Below are positions 21,430-32,668 of a stretch of 64,000 nucleotides of DNA, in pieces. Under the pieces are notes generated by a model, which searched no databases, was not told the origin of the DNA, and saw only the letters and a list, made by a program, of their open reading frames with translations. A program made the translations under genes and the position numbers. The DNA is from Deltaproteobacteria bacterium (GTDB lineage Bacteria; Desulfobacterota; Desulfuromonadia; Geobacterales; Pseudopelobacteraceae): assembly GCA_021850095.1 (NCBI GenBank), contig JAJZRX010000008.1:1-64000 (forward strand), written 5' to 3'. Numbering within the stretch: position 1 is the first letter of the stretch; each line of letters starts with the position of its first letter.

Positions 21430-21457
21430 GTTATACGCTTTTCGAAGGTTGTGTCAA
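21430..21457 (-). promoter_or_regulatory. promoter of the riboswitch-kup transcript (TTGACA-16-TATAAC)
   Basis: Minus strand: ttgacacaaccttcgaaaagcgtataac. Confidence 0.7.
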
Positions 21458-21559
21458 GAAAATCAAGCGAACTCCGGTATTAGTGGTATTAATAAAGCAT
21501 GGCGACTGTCTGATGCCCGCCGCGCACCAGGCGCATATCCACTCGATCCGGAGATTTTT

Positions 21560-24500
21560 ATGGACAGCTCTGCACCAGCCAGCGAAACAGGTTATCGCAA
21601 TTATTCAGTCCCTCTGCTGCTTGCCCTGATCGTTGCCGGTCTGGCCGGCAACTATTTCAAGTATCCTATCTTTTTGAATATAGATTTCCTGTTCGGAAGC
21701 ATCTTCGCCATGCTGGCTTTGCAGTTCTTCGGCCTTGGGCGAGGCATCCTGGCGGCTGCGGCTATCTCGCTCTACACCTATGTTCTTTGGAATCATCCCT
21801 ACGCCATCATCATTCTGACCTCCGAAGTGGCGGTGGTGGGCTGGCTGATCAGGCGGCGCAGGACAGGGTTGGTTCTGGCTGACTCGCTCTACTGGCTGGT
21901 GGCCGGAATGCCGCTGGTGTTCATCTTTTACCATCTGGTTATGCATGCGCCTCTCGGCAGTACCTACATCATCATGACCAAGCAGGCAGTAAACGGAATT
22001 GCCAATGCCCTTGTCGCCCGGATGATCTTTAGCGGATACGCCTTGCGGAGTCGCACATTACTGATCTCATACCGCGAGATTGTCTATAACCTGCTGGCTT
22101 TTTTCGTGTTGTGTCCGACCTTGATCCTGCTGGGGGTTGGCAGCCGAACCGATTTTGCTGAAACCGATCTCAGGATTCGCACCTCTCTGATGCAGAATAA
22201 GGTGCGTCTGGCCCATATCCTGGAAACCTGGGTTTCAAACAGAAAAACAGCCATTATCAATCTGGCTGAAATGGCAGCTTCACACACAGCGCAGCAGATG
22301 CAGCCCCATCTGGAACAGGCCAGAAAATCGGATGACAATTTTCTGCGGATCGGATTGCTGGACAGGGAGGCGACCATCACGGCTTATTTTCCGCTGGTGG
22401 ACGAATTGGGGCACAGCAACATCGGCAAAAACTTTGCCGATCGTCCATTTATCCCCAGACTTAAACAAACCCTGAAGCCGATGCTTTCAGAAGTCGTCAT
22501 GGGCAGAATCGGCACACCCAAGCCGATGGTGTCGATGCTTGCACCGGTGGTGATCGATGGCTCGTACGGCGGCTACATAACCGGAATTCTATCTCTGGAA
22601 CAGGTCAGGGAACATCTGGAAAAGAGTACCGCAGAAAGCGCCCTGTTTTATAGCCTGGTGGACAAAAACGGCCAGGTCATAATGTCCAATCGACCGGGCC
22701 AGAAGGCCATGGCGCCGCTCAATCGCGGCGCAGGGACACTCGAAGTTCTGGATGCGACCATCAGTCGCTGGCTGCCGGTTGTTCCCCCCAACACGACGAT
22801 CTCGGAACGTTGGAAACATTCATTTTACATCGTGGAAACTTCCATCGGCAGCCTGGCGGAATGGAAGCTGGTTCTGGAACAGCCGGTGGGCCCGTTTCAG
22901 AAAGTTCTTTATAACAACTACGCCGGTAAGCTGTCGTTGCTGTTTATTGTCTTGCTGGTATCACTGGTCTTGGCCGAGATTTTGAGCAGCAGGATCATCG
23001 GGACGATCGAAAACCTGCGCCAGATTACCCGCGACCTTCCCTCCAGGCTGGCGGCAAAAGGCAAAACGATTTCATGGCCTGAAAGCGGAATATACGAGGC
23101 AAAACAGCTGATCGGAAACTTCAGGCAGATGGCGGAATTTCTGGAGGGGCAGTTCAGTGAAATCCGCCAGATCAACGAATCGCTGGAGCAGAAGGTCGAA
23201 GAGCGCACCTCGGAGCTGAAGGAGCAGAAGCAAAGGCTGGCCGACATCATCACCGGCACCAACGTCGGAACCTGGGAGTGGAACGTTCAGACCGGCGAGA
23301 CGGTTTTCAACGAGCGTTGGGCCGAGATTGTCGGTTACCGTCTGGCCGAGTTGGAACCGGTCAGCATCCGGACCTGGACGGAGCTGGTTCATCCTGATGA
23401 CCTCAAAATTTCCGGGGAACTGCTTGAAAAACATTTCAAGGGCGAACTGGAAAGTTACGAGTATGAATGCCGCATGAGGCACAAAGACGGACACTGGGTC
23501 TGGGTGCTGGACCGCGGCAAGGTCGCTTCCCGGACTGAAAGCGGATTGCCGCTGATCATGTCGGGAACGCATCAGGATATTTCCGCCCGCAAGCAGCAGG
23601 AGGAGGATCTGAAGATCGCCAAGGATCAGGCCGAATCCGCCAACCGCGCCAAAAGCGAGTTTCTGGCCAACATGAGCCATGAAATCCGTACGCCGATGAA
23701 CGGTATCATCGGCATGACCCAGCTTCTGGAAATGAGCGATTTGAGTGCGGAACAGCGCGAGTTTGTGAGTGCTCTCAAGCTCTCCGGCAATAATTTGCTG
23801 GCGCTTATCAACGACATCCTTGACCTTTCCAAAATAGAAGCCGGCAAGATCAATCTGGATCTGGCCCGCTTCAGTCTGCAGGAGTGCATCAACGATATCG
23901 TCCTGACTCAAAAATCCCTTATCCAGGAAAAGGGCCTCGCTCTGGAACTGAAACTGGCAGCCGGGATCCCTTCCGTTCTGATTGGTGATCAGTTGCGGGT
24001 AAGACAGATTCTGCTCAACCTGCTGGGTAATGCGATCAAATTCACCTCCCGGGGCGGGATCAGGATTTCGGCACATGTGCTGGAGCAGCTCGACTCCAGT
24101 GTGCTGGTTCAGATCGAAATCCGCGACAGTGGCATCGGTGTTTCAGCCGATGCACTTGACAAGATATTTCTGCCGTTTGTGCAAGCGGACGGTTCGACTA
24201 CCCGCCAGTACGGCGGTACCGGACTCGGCCTTACGATCAGCCGTCGCCTGGCGGAGTTGATGGGCGGGACTCTGCACCTTGAAAGCGCGCTGGGCGCCGG
24301 AAGCTGCTTCACCGTTACGATTCCGTTTACTGTCAGCCGGGAGCCGGACAGGGTGACGGACGATACAACTGCAGCGTCACATGTTTGGGATGGTTCACCC
24401 TTGCGGATACTGTTTGTCGAGGACAACCGGATCAACATCAAGTTCGGAACGGTAGTGCTGAAGAAGCTGGGGCATGACGTCACCGTGGCCGAGAATGGCC

Positions 24501-24811
24501 GGGAATGCCTTGAAAAGCTTGAGCATGATCACTTTGATCTGGTACTGCTGGATATCCAGATGCCGGTTATGAACGGGGAGGATGCGCTGCGCGAGATCCG
24601 CAGGAAAGAACAGGGCGGAGAGCGCCGCCAGCCGGTGATTGCCCTGACCGCCTATGCGCGGCGTGGTGAGAAGGAGCACTTTCTGGAAGCGGGCTTCGAT
24701 GGATATGTTTCAAAACCGCTCGATATCAGGGAGCTGGTCAGCGAGATCAAGCGGGTCGTGCCAGAGGCCCGGGAAACAGGTGCTGCCGCCGTGGAGGGCA
24801 ATCATGGATAA
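21560..24811 (+). CDS. hybrid sensor histidine kinase (membrane N-terminus, sensor, PAS, HisKA, HATPase, REC)
   Basis: [65 protein letters not shown] 21560 preferred because the ORF extension covers the riboswitch. Confidence 0.9.
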   Translation: MDSSAPASETGYRNYSVPLLLALIVAGLAGNYFKYPIFLNIDFLFGSIFAMLALQFFGLGRGILAAAAISLYTYVLWNHPYAIIILTSEVAVVGWLIRRRRTGLVLADSLYWLVAGMPLVFIFYHLVMHAPLGSTYIIMTKQAVNGIANALVARMIFSGYALRSRTLLISYREIVYNLLAFFVLCPTLILLGVGSRTDFAETDLRIRTSLMQNKVRLAHILETWVSNRKTAIINLAEMAASHTAQQMQPHLEQARKSDDNFLRIGLLDREATITAYFPLVDELGHSNIGKNFADRPFIPRLKQTLKPMLSEVVMGRIGTPKPMVSMLAPVVIDGSYGGYITGILSLEQVREHLEKSTAESALFYSLVDKNGQVIMSNRPGQKAMAPLNRGAGTLEVLDATISRWLPVVPPNTTISERWKHSFYIVETSIGSLAEWKLVLEQPVGPFQKVLYNNYAGKLSLLFIVLLVSLVLAEILSSRIIGTIENLRQITRDLPSRLAAKGKTISWPESGIYEAKQLIGNFRQMAEFLEGQFSEIRQINESLEQKVEERTSELKEQKQRLADIITGTNVGTWEWNVQTGETVFNERWAEIVGYRLAELEPVSIRTWTELVHPDDLKISGELLEKHFKGELESYEYECRMRHKDGHWVWVLDRGKVASRTESGLPLIMSGTHQDISARKQQEEDLKIAKDQAESANRAKSEFLANMSHEIRTPMNGIIGMTQLLEMSDLSAEQREFVSALKLSGNNLLALINDILDLSKIEAGKINLDLARFSLQECINDIVLTQKSLIQEKGLALELKLAAGIPSVLIGDQLRVRQILLNLLGNAIKFTSRGGIRISAHVLEQLDSSVLVQIEIRDSGIGVSADALDKIFLPFVQADGSTTRQYGGTGLGLTISRRLAELMGGTLHLESALGAGSCFTVTIPFTVSREPDRVTDDTTAASHVWDGSPLRILFVEDNRINIKFGTVVLKKLGHDVTVAENGRECLEKLEHDHFDLVLLDIQMPVMNGEDALREIRRKEQGGERRQPVIALTAYARRGEKEHFLEAGFDGYVSKPLDIRELVSEIKRVVPEARETGAAAVEGNHG

Positions 24812-25433
24812 ACGCTTCAAAATACTGATAGTGGACGATGAATTGATAAATATCCGGGTTGTGAAAGACGCACTCAAGGAAGAGTATTCCATTATCACGG
24901 CCCAAAACGGTTATGATGCCATCAGTCAGCTCAAGGAAAACCGTCCCGATTTGATCCTTCTGGACGTGATGATGCCCGATCTGAACGGTTTTGACGTCTG
25001 TGCTATTATCAGGGCCGATGATGCATTCGCCGATATTCCGATTATTTTTCTGACAGCGATGGATTCGGCCGAAGGGGAGATGAGGGGGCTGGAGCTGGGG
25101 GGGATAGACTACCTGGCAAAACCGGTAAATTTCGTTCTGCTCAAGCTGCGAGTGCGCAATCACCTTGAGCTGAAGGAACGCAATGACCTTGTCAGGCAGC
25201 AGCGGGATCTGCTGGCCCGCCGGACGGAAGAGCTGGAAGCGGCTCTGGCTCGTGTCAAGCGGCTGGAAGGGATTATCCCGATCTGCATGCACTGTAAAAG
25301 CATCCGTAACGATAGTGAATCCTGGCAGCAGCTGGAGTCCTATTTCACCGAAAACTCGGACGCACTCTTCAGTCACGGAATCTGCCCGGCCTGCCTGGCC
25401 AAGCATTACCCTGGGGTTGATCTTCCCGGCTGA
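24804..25433 (+). CDS. response regulator with C-terminal cysteine motif
   Basis: [35 protein letters not shown]-term [37 protein letters not shown]; start overlaps the kinase stop (ATGGATAA). Confidence 0.88.
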   Translation: MDKRFKILIVDDELINIRVVKDALKEEYSIITAQNGYDAISQLKENRPDLILLDVMMPDLNGFDVCAIIRADDAFADIPIIFLTAMDSAEGEMRGLELGGIDYLAKPVNFVLLKLRVRNHLELKERNDLVRQQRDLLARRTEELEAALARVKRLEGIIPICMHCKSIRNDSESWQQLESYFTENSDALFSHGICPACLAKHYPGVDLPG

Positions 25434-25490
25434 ATCGGACTCGTTTCCGCAGCGTAAGAGTGCTGCTGGCCGGACGATGGGAGCCTGCCC

Positions 25491-26255
25491 ATGGCTTATC
25501 GCACAATACTGGCCGTTGTCAACGAACACAGCGGCTCCACCGTGTCCGCACGTTATGCCCTGGCGCTGGCCGCAGCGGGCGGGGCGGAGCTGGTGCTGTA
25601 CAGCGCTCTGTCCGAGGGGGGCGACCTGAACGTCGCCCGGCAGACGGAGCGCCACCTGGATCATCTCCATGCCGAAGCTCTGCTGCACGGGAGTGCGGTC
25701 ACCCGTATTTCCGAAACCGGTACGCTGACCCGGCTGCTGCCCCGCCGGGTTCTGGCCGAAGGCGCCGATCTTGTCTTCTATCCCCTGACCCCCGGCGAAC
25801 GCTATGGGGATCCCCTGCAGCGCCAGACCACCCACCAGTTTCTGCGAACGATCCGGGCCGATCTGGCCGTTACCCGCATCATGCATATGGGTAAACCCCA
25901 TCCCCGCCACATCCTGGTGCCGGTGGCCGCTGTCATCAGTGACCGGGAAGCGCGCGTCAGGTTTCTGATTGCCCTGGCAAAAGGCTTCCATTCCCGGCTG
26001 ACGCTGTTTCATCGCCCCGCGCCCGGAAAAGCGGATCTTCCCGATGATTGCGCCAGGCTGCGCAATGAACTGCGCCAGCATCATCTGCCGGTTCTGGAAC
26101 GCAGCGGCTCGGGTTCTATTGCTCGGGCGATCGTGCTGGAGGCCAGCGAGCGGGGCGCCCTGCGGCGACTGTTCTTCGGCAATCCGGCCGGGGATGTCAT
26201 GCGCCAGCCCCCCTGCAATGCGATCCTGTTTCGTCCGCTGAAGGAATCGTCGTGA
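25491..26255 (+). CDS. universal stress protein-like protein
   Basis: MAYRTILAVVNEHSGSTVSARYALALAAAGGAELVLYSAL...HILVPVAA; tandem Usp-like organisation. Confidence 0.65.
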   Translation: MAYRTILAVVNEHSGSTVSARYALALAAAGGAELVLYSALSEGGDLNVARQTERHLDHLHAEALLHGSAVTRISETGTLTRLLPRRVLAEGADLVFYPLTPGERYGDPLQRQTTHQFLRTIRADLAVTRIMHMGKPHPRHILVPVAAVISDREARVRFLIALAKGFHSRLTLFHRPAPGKADLPDDCARLRNELRQHHLPVLERSGSGSIARAIVLEASERGALRRLFFGNPAGDVMRQPPCNAILFRPLKESS

Positions 26256-28879
26256 AGATCCAGGCGCTCTCCATTCCTGACGTCTTTGCAACCCTCTTCA
26301 GCTCCCCGCAGGGGATCAGCGCCGCCGAGGCACAGCGTCGCCTGGGGGAGTACGGGGTCAACGAGATCCGCGAGATGCATGTCCGCTCCCTGGCATCCAG
26401 GCTTGTGTCCCAGTTCACCCATTTTCTGGCGCTGCTGCTCTGGTGTGCGGCCGGGCTCTGTTTCCTGTCCGAATACCTCCATCCCGGTGAAGGGCTGGTG
26501 CGGCTCGGCATCGCCATCCTGGCGGTGATCTTTATCAATGCCCTGTTCACCTTTGTTCAGGAATACCGTACCGAAAAGGCGATTGAGGAGCTGCGCAAGC
26601 TGCTGCCCTTCCGGGTTGCGGTATTGCGGGCAGGAGCTGAAAGCGAGATTGAAGCGCGGGAAATTGTGCCGGGTGATCTGATTCTGCTGAAAGAAGGGGA
26701 CAAGGTGCCGGCCGATGGGCGGGTCGTTCTGTCGAACCGGCTGACGGTCAACAACGCTCCCCTGACTGGTGAATCGGATTCACGCCTGCTATCGGCCGCT
26801 CCGTTCGAGGGAGAAATGGAGGACAGTCATAATCTGGCCTTTGCCGGGACGCTGGTGGTCAGCGGCTCCGGCATTGTCGTGGTCTATGCCACCGGCATGG
26901 CAAGCGAGTTCGGCAAAATCGCCCACATAACCGGCCGTGTGGTGGAAGAGGTCAGCCCACTGCAGGCCGAGATCAGTAGGGTCAGCCGTGCGGTCGCCAT
27001 CATCGCCGTTGCCGGCGGGGCCTGCTTTTTTACGGTGGGACTGGCCTTCGGACAGGGCTTCTGGAACAACTTCCTGTTTGCGATCGGGATCATCATTGCC
27101 CTGGTTCCCGAGGGTTTACTGCCGACCGTGACCCTGTCACTGGCCATGGCCAGCCAGCGCATGGCGCGCCGCAATGCCCTGGTGAAAAGTCTCAATGCCG
27201 TGGAAGCACTCGGTTCGGTCGATATGATCTGCACCGACAAGACCGGCACGCTGACACAGAATCTGATGACAACCAAAACCCTCTGGAGTCCGGATGACGG
27301 CAGGATGGCCTGCACCGTCGCCTTGCTCTGCAATAACGCCGTGTTGTCGGGGGATACGGTTCGGGGAGATCCGACCGAGACGGCGCTCTTCCGCTATGCC
27401 CGGGAGCGGGGCAGCGTCACGGGAGAACGGCTGGATGAAATTCCGTTTGACGCCGAACGGAAGCGGATGGCAACCCTTCACCGGATAAAGGGGCGCCTGT
27501 TTGTTCTGGTCAAAGGGGCCGGCGAGAGCGTGCTGCCTCGTTGCAGCGCCCTGGCCGGTGCCACTGCAGCCGTCCCGTTGAACAGCGCGGCGACGGAGGA
27601 ATTGGCGGAGCGGCAGCGGATCATGGCGGCCGAAGGGCTGCGGGTGATCGCGTTGGCTTTCCGGGAGCTTGAGAATCTTCCGGCTGAGGGAGTCCCGGAA
27701 GATGGTCTGACCTTTGCCGGTTTCATGGGGTTGGAGGATCCGCCCCGTCCGGAAGTGCCGCCGGCCCTGCGGGACTGCCGCAGCGCCGGAATCCGGGTGA
27801 TCATGATTACCGGTGACGCCGGAGCGACGGCCGCCGCCATTGCCCGGAAAATCGGACTGATCAACGCTGATCCGGTTATTATCGAAGGCAGGGAGTGTGC
27901 CGCCATGCCGGACGATGTGATGCGGCAGGAGCTGAAGAAGGATAATCTGATCTTTGCCCGCATGTCACCCCAGAACAAGATGCATATCGTCAGTCTGCTG
28001 ATCGAGCAGGGACACCGGGTAGCGGTCACCGGCGACGGTGTCAACGATGCGCCGGCCCTGAAAAAAGCCCATGTCGGCATCGCCATGGGGCTTTCCGGCA
28101 CCAGCGTGGCCCGCGAAGCGGCCGACATCGTGCTGCTGGACGACAATTTCGCCTCGATCGTGCATGCCATCGAGGAGGGGCGCAGCGTCTTTGAAAACAT
28201 CCGCAATTTCATAACCTACATTTTTGCGTCAAACATCCCCGAGCTGATCCCCTACATCGCCTACATCCTGTTCGGCATCCCGCTGCCGTTGACGATCATG
28301 CAGATTCTGGCCGTCGATCTGGGCACTGACATGCTTCCGGCTCTGGCGCTCGGCTCGGAGCGTCCTTCGCCTGAAATCATGCGGCGTCCCCCGCGCCCGA
28401 AGACGGAGCGTCTGCTGACCAGGGGGGTGCTGGTCAGGGCATATCTCTTTCTGGGGCTGTTCGAGGCGCTGGCCGGCATGAGCGCTTATTTCTGTGTCCT
28501 GTACAGCGGCGGCTGGAGCTGGCCCCAATCCCTTGCGCCCACTACAACGCTCTATCTGCAGGCCACCACGGCCTGTCTGGCCGGCATCATCGCCACCCAG
28601 GTAGCCAATGTTTTTACCTGCCGCTCTCCGCAGCTTTCAATCTTTTTCCTGGGGTTTCTGTCCAACCGTCTGGTGCTGCTTGGTATTGCCACTGAACTGG
28701 TTCTGGCCGCTTTGATCATCTACACCCTGCTCGGCAACGCCATTTTCGGCTGTTCACCCATCAGCGCCGGTGTCTGGCTGCTGCTGATCCCCTTCGCCCT
28801 GCTGCTGCTGGTTGCCGATGAGATTCGCAAATATGTCGTCAGGCGCAGCGCAGCCCGCCATAATTCTCTCCAGAACTGA
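26252..28879 (+). CDS. cation-translocating P-type ATPase (P2-like)
   Basis: DKTGTLTQN phosphorylation motif, TGES, TGDGVNDAPALKKAHVGIAMG. Confidence 0.93.
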   Translation: MKIQALSIPDVFATLFSSPQGISAAEAQRRLGEYGVNEIREMHVRSLASRLVSQFTHFLALLLWCAAGLCFLSEYLHPGEGLVRLGIAILAVIFINALFTFVQEYRTEKAIEELRKLLPFRVAVLRAGAESEIEAREIVPGDLILLKEGDKVPADGRVVLSNRLTVNNAPLTGESDSRLLSAAPFEGEMEDSHNLAFAGTLVVSGSGIVVVYATGMASEFGKIAHITGRVVEEVSPLQAEISRVSRAVAIIAVAGGACFFTVGLAFGQGFWNNFLFAIGIIIALVPEGLLPTVTLSLAMASQRMARRNALVKSLNAVEALGSVDMICTDKTGTLTQNLMTTKTLWSPDDGRMACTVALLCNNAVLSGDTVRGDPTETALFRYARERGSVTGERLDEIPFDAERKRMATLHRIKGRLFVLVKGAGESVLPRCSALAGATAAVPLNSAATEELAERQRIMAAEGLRVIALAFRELENLPAEGVPEDGLTFAGFMGLEDPPRPEVPPALRDCRSAGIRVIMITGDAGATAAAIARKIGLINADPVIIEGRECAAMPDDVMRQELKKDNLIFARMSPQNKMHIVSLLIEQGHRVAVTGDGVNDAPALKKAHVGIAMGLSGTSVAREAADIVLLDDNFASIVHAIEEGRSVFENIRNFITYIFASNIPELIPYIAYILFGIPLPLTIMQILAVDLGTDMLPALALGSERPSPEIMRRPPRPKTERLLTRGVLVRAYLFLGLFEALAGMSAYFCVLYSGGWSWPQSLAPTTTLYLQATTACLAGIIATQVANVFTCRSPQLSIFFLGFLSNRLVLLGIATELVLAALIIYTLLGNAIFGCSPISAGVWLLLIPFALLLLVADEIRKYVVRRSAARHNSLQN

Positions 28880-29030
28880 TCTTTGCTGTACATTCCGGTT
28901 GATTCCCCGGGTGTCTGTAGCCGTTTTGAAGGTCTGCGGCATGGCGTCACGAAATATAATTTACTGTTTACACTACGTACAAAACTGCTACACTCCACGG
29001 TCAGCTCAAAAGCAGGGGAACGGAAGCGGC

Positions 29031-29933
29031 ATGAATGGTAAAACCGTAGCACTCAAGGTCGATGTGGATACCTACGCCGGGACACGGGACGGTGTGCCGG
29101 CTCTGCTGGAGGATCTGGCGCGCTTCGGTGTTTCCGCCACCTTTTATTTCTCCATGGGGCCGGATAACTCCGGCAAGGCCATTCGGCGTATCTTCACCCG
29201 CCCCGGTTTCCTGAAAAAAATGCTGCGCATCAAGGCTGCCTCCGTGTATGGCATCAAAACCATGCTCTATGGCACCCTGCTGCCGGCCCCGATGATCGCC
29301 TCCGATTTCCCGGATGTGCTGCGCGAGACGGAACGCCGTGGGCATGAGCTTGGCATCCACAGCTGGGATCACGTCAAGTGGCACGATTACCTGCCCTGGT
29401 TTCCCAAACACCTGACCGCCATGGAGCTGGGACGGGCCAGCGCACTTTTTGAGGAAATCCTGGGGCATCGCGCCGTGACCACCGCCGCGCCGGGCTGGAC
29501 CGTCTCGCCCGATTCGCTGGAGGTGCAGGACGCACTGGGGTTGAGCTTCTGCAGCGACGGACGCGGCAGGCACCCTTTCTATCCGGTCATGGAGGGGCGC
29601 CGTTTCCGGACCGTGCAGATCCCGACCACTCTGCCGACCGCCGATGAACTGTTGGGGGAAAACGGTATCACACCGGAAAACATCCACCGCTTTTATATCG
29701 ACAATCTGAACGAAGGACTCAACGTGATGACGATTCATGCCGAACTGGAGGGCGGTTGTATCCGCCCGTCTTTCGTGCGCCTGCTGGAATGCTTCAAAAA
29801 TGACGGCGTACGCTGCATTACCCTGGGGCAGGCGGCCAAAGAGATTTCAACTATTCCGGCTTGCGAACTCTCCATGGGCGAGATTGCCGGCAGGGACGGC
29901 AAGGTGGCCATCCAGGGAGGATGCAGCCAATGA
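29031..29933 (+). CDS. polysaccharide deacetylase, ArnD-like
   Basis: VALKVDVDTYAGTRDGVPALLEDLARFGVSATFYFSMGPDNSGKAIRR...HELGIHSWDHVKWHD. Confidence 0.8.
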   Translation: MNGKTVALKVDVDTYAGTRDGVPALLEDLARFGVSATFYFSMGPDNSGKAIRRIFTRPGFLKKMLRIKAASVYGIKTMLYGTLLPAPMIASDFPDVLRETERRGHELGIHSWDHVKWHDYLPWFPKHLTAMELGRASALFEEILGHRAVTTAAPGWTVSPDSLEVQDALGLSFCSDGRGRHPFYPVMEGRRFRTVQIPTTLPTADELLGENGITPENIHRFYIDNLNEGLNVMTIHAELEGGCIRPSFVRLLECFKNDGVRCITLGQAAKEISTIPACELSMGEIAGRDGKVAIQGGCSQ

Positions 29934-30160
29934 TCTGCCGCTACTTCAAGGTCGCCCATCGCGACATGGTCTACCTCAAATTCATCCTGGAAGCCTACGA
30001 AGGGATGAATGTCATGAGTACCGTCGATAACCAGGCCGGAATCATCCGCATTGCGATCATGCCCGGTTTCGTCGAGGATATGGATGCCCTGCTGGCCGAA
30101 CTGGGTAAAAAAGTGAACATGGAACCGGTTCAATGGAACGATGAGCCCTGTGGATTCTGA
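29930..30160 (+). CDS. DUF4911-like small protein
   Basis: MICRYFKVAHRDMVYLKFILEAYEGMNVMSTVD...; ATGA overlap with the upstream gene. Confidence 0.6.
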   Translation: MICRYFKVAHRDMVYLKFILEAYEGMNVMSTVDNQAGIIRIAIMPGFVEDMDALLAELGKKVNMEPVQWNDEPCGF

Positions 30161-30228
30161 AACCCGCCTTCCCCGCGCCTGCCTTAACACGGTTACACAA
30201 CATAAACCATACCTTCAGGAGAAAATTG

Positions 30229-32511
30229 ATGCAGTTTAGCAGCGAAGACGTTCACCCGATTCTGGCAATCCTGGTCGAGCAGAGCGGACTGGCGGCCGCC
30301 TCGGTTGCCAATACCATCGAATTGCTGAAAGAGGGGGCCACGGTCCCTTTTATTGCCCGTTACCGCAAGGAGCGCACCGGCGAGCTGGATGAGGTTCAAA
30401 TCAGGCTACTGGAGGAGCTGCTGGTCTATAATACGGAGTTGGCCGAACGGAAAATCACCGTGTTGAAAAGCATTGCCGAGCAGGGCAAGCTGACCCCCGA
30501 GCTGGAGGGGCGGATTGTTGACTGCCGCCAGAAAACCGAGCTGGAAGATCTGTATCTGCCCTATCGCCCCAAGCGCCGCACCAAGGCCACCATCGCCCGG
30601 GAGCGCGGGCTGGAGTTGTTGGCCGATTTGCTGGCGGCAGGAGTGGCAGCCGGCAGCCTGGAAGAGTTGGCTGCAGCCTTCGTCAATCCGGAAGGTGAGG
30701 TGCCGGATGCTGCCGCCGCACTGGAAGGGGCCGGACATATTCTGGCCGAACGATTGGCTGACGATGCCGATGCACGGGCCTTTGTGCGGCGTCTGACCTG
30801 GGAGGAGGGGCTGCTCTGTTCACGGGTGGCGAGCGACAAGAAGGAGGCCGTCACCAAGTTCGAGATGTACTACGATCATCAGGAACCGTTGAAAAGTGTG
30901 CCGTCGCACCGCCTGCTGGCCATGCGGCGCGGAGAAAAGGAAGAGGTGCTGCATCTGGCGATTCAGGCCCCGCTTGATACGATCCTGACCGGCCTGAAAT
31001 CCCGGATCGCCACGGGCAAGGGGATCGCAACCGGGTTGCTGGAACGGGTGGCCGAGGATGCCTATAAACGTCTGATCGCAACCGCCATCGAGGGGGAGTT
31101 GCGGCTGGAGGCCCGTAATCGGGCCGATGAGGTCGCCATCAAGGTCTTTGCCGACAACCTGCGCAACCTGTTGCTGCTCCCGCCGGCCGGCAGCTGCCGG
31201 GTGCTGGGGGTCGATCCCGGCCTGCGGACCGGCTCGAAGCTGGCGGCGGTTGACGAGACCGGCCGCCTGCTGGAATACGCCACCATCTATCCCCATGCCG
31301 GCGGTGCCGCCAAGCTCGCCCAGGCCAAACAAACCCTGATCGACCTGGTCAAGCGCTGCAACAGCCAGCTGGTGGCAATCGGCAACGGCACTGCCGGCCG
31401 CGAGATGGAGCAGTTCGTCAAGGAAACACTGCGCGAGGCGGGATTGAACCTGGCGGTGGTGATCGTCAACGAGGCCGGGGCCAGCGTTTATTCCGCTTCG
31501 GAGATCGCCCGCGAGGAATTTCCCGATCTGGATCTGACGATCCGGGGCGGCGCTTCGATCGCCCGCCGCCTGCAGGATCCGCTGGCTGAATTGGTCAAAA
31601 TTGATCCCAAAAGCATCGGGGTCGGGCAGTACCAGCACGACGTGGATCAGCCCGCCCTGAAAAAGTCACTGGATGCGGTGGTTGAATCCTGTGTGAACTA
31701 TGTCGGGGTGGATTTGAACACCGCTTCCTGGGCGCTTTTGTCCTATGTTTCCGGCATCGGCGAAAACTTGGCCAAGGGCATTGTCCGGCATCGCGACCAG
31801 AATGGTCCCTTTGCGACCCGCAAGGCGCTGCAGAAGGTGGCCCGCTTCGGCTCCAAGACCTATGAGCAGGCTGCCGGATTCCTGCGGATCCGGCGAGGAT
31901 CCGATCCGCTGGACAACACCGCCGTACACCCCGAGCGCTATGGTGTGGTGGAACGGATGGCGGCCGACCTGGGAGTCACGGTGGCCGAACTGGTGGCCGA
32001 TCCGGCCAACGTGGAGCGGATCGAGCTGTCGCGCTACATCGCAGAAGGGCTGGGGCTGCCGACTCTGAAGGATATTATCGAGGAGCTGAAAAAACCGGGG
32101 CGCGATCCGCGAGCGGCGTTTAAAACCGCCGAACTGCGTGACGATATCCGGGAGATGTCCGATCTGAATGAGGGGATGATTCTGGAAGGGACCGTTACCA
32201 ACGTGGCCGCCTTTGGCGCCTTTGTCGACATCGGAGTTCACCAGGACGGCCTGGTGCATGTCAGCCATCTCTCGAGCCGATTCATCAAGGAGCCGGGCGA
32301 GGCGGTCAAGGTCGGGCAGGTGGTCAAGGTCAAAGTGCTGGCGGTGGATATTCCCCGCAAGCGCATCTCGCTTTCAATCAAGGAGGCTTCGCCGCAGCTG
32401 CAGCAGGCCCGCCCCAAGGGAGCGCCGCAGCAGAAACAAACAACGCCGCCGGCACCGGTCAACAGTTGGGAAAAGGCAGGTTTCCGGGTTCGGGAGGGGC
32501 GGAAGAAATAA
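30229..32511 (+). CDS. tex: Tex-family RNA-binding transcription accessory protein
   Basis: VPFIARYRKERTGELDEVQ; C-terminal S1 domain GTVTNVAAFGAFVDIGVHQDGLVHVSHLS. Confidence 0.95.
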   Translation: MQFSSEDVHPILAILVEQSGLAAASVANTIELLKEGATVPFIARYRKERTGELDEVQIRLLEELLVYNTELAERKITVLKSIAEQGKLTPELEGRIVDCRQKTELEDLYLPYRPKRRTKATIARERGLELLADLLAAGVAAGSLEELAAAFVNPEGEVPDAAAALEGAGHILAERLADDADARAFVRRLTWEEGLLCSRVASDKKEAVTKFEMYYDHQEPLKSVPSHRLLAMRRGEKEEVLHLAIQAPLDTILTGLKSRIATGKGIATGLLERVAEDAYKRLIATAIEGELRLEARNRADEVAIKVFADNLRNLLLLPPAGSCRVLGVDPGLRTGSKLAAVDETGRLLEYATIYPHAGGAAKLAQAKQTLIDLVKRCNSQLVAIGNGTAGREMEQFVKETLREAGLNLAVVIVNEAGASVYSASEIAREEFPDLDLTIRGGASIARRLQDPLAELVKIDPKSIGVGQYQHDVDQPALKKSLDAVVESCVNYVGVDLNTASWALLSYVSGIGENLAKGIVRHRDQNGPFATRKALQKVARFGSKTYEQAAGFLRIRRGSDPLDNTAVHPERYGVVERMAADLGVTVAELVADPANVERIELSRYIAEGLGLPTLKDIIEELKKPGRDPRAAFKTAELRDDIREMSDLNEGMILEGTVTNVAAFGAFVDIGVHQDGLVHVSHLSSRFIKEPGEAVKVGQVVKVKVLAVDIPRKRISLSIKEASPQLQQARPKGAPQQKQTTPPAPVNSWEKAGFRVREGRKK

Positions 32512-32527
32512 TCTGAAAAATATTTGC

Positions 32528-32649
32528 ACCACAGAGTCACAGGGAACACAGAGAACTTCTGAAAAGACTCATCATAAAAGTAACGAAACCTTCTTTACCC
32601 TGTTGTTTGAGTCGGAGTTTTTCCTCCGTGTTCTCTGTGGCTCTGTGGT
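32528..32649. repeat. long inverted repeat (MITE-like)
   Basis: accacagagtcacagggaacacagagaactt ... ttcctccgtgttctctgtggctctgtggt. Confidence 0.8.
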
Positions 32650-32668
32650 AAATGATTTTAAATTTATT

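Noticed and set aside
21263-21559. N-terminal extension of the histidine kinase ORF
   Set aside because: Covers the terminator, riboswitch and promoter of the divergent kup; the TM-containing protein starts naturally at ATG 21560.
24747-26291. 514 aa minus-strand ORF
   Set aside because: Antisense to the response regulator and USP-like genes; composition typical of a shadow ORF.
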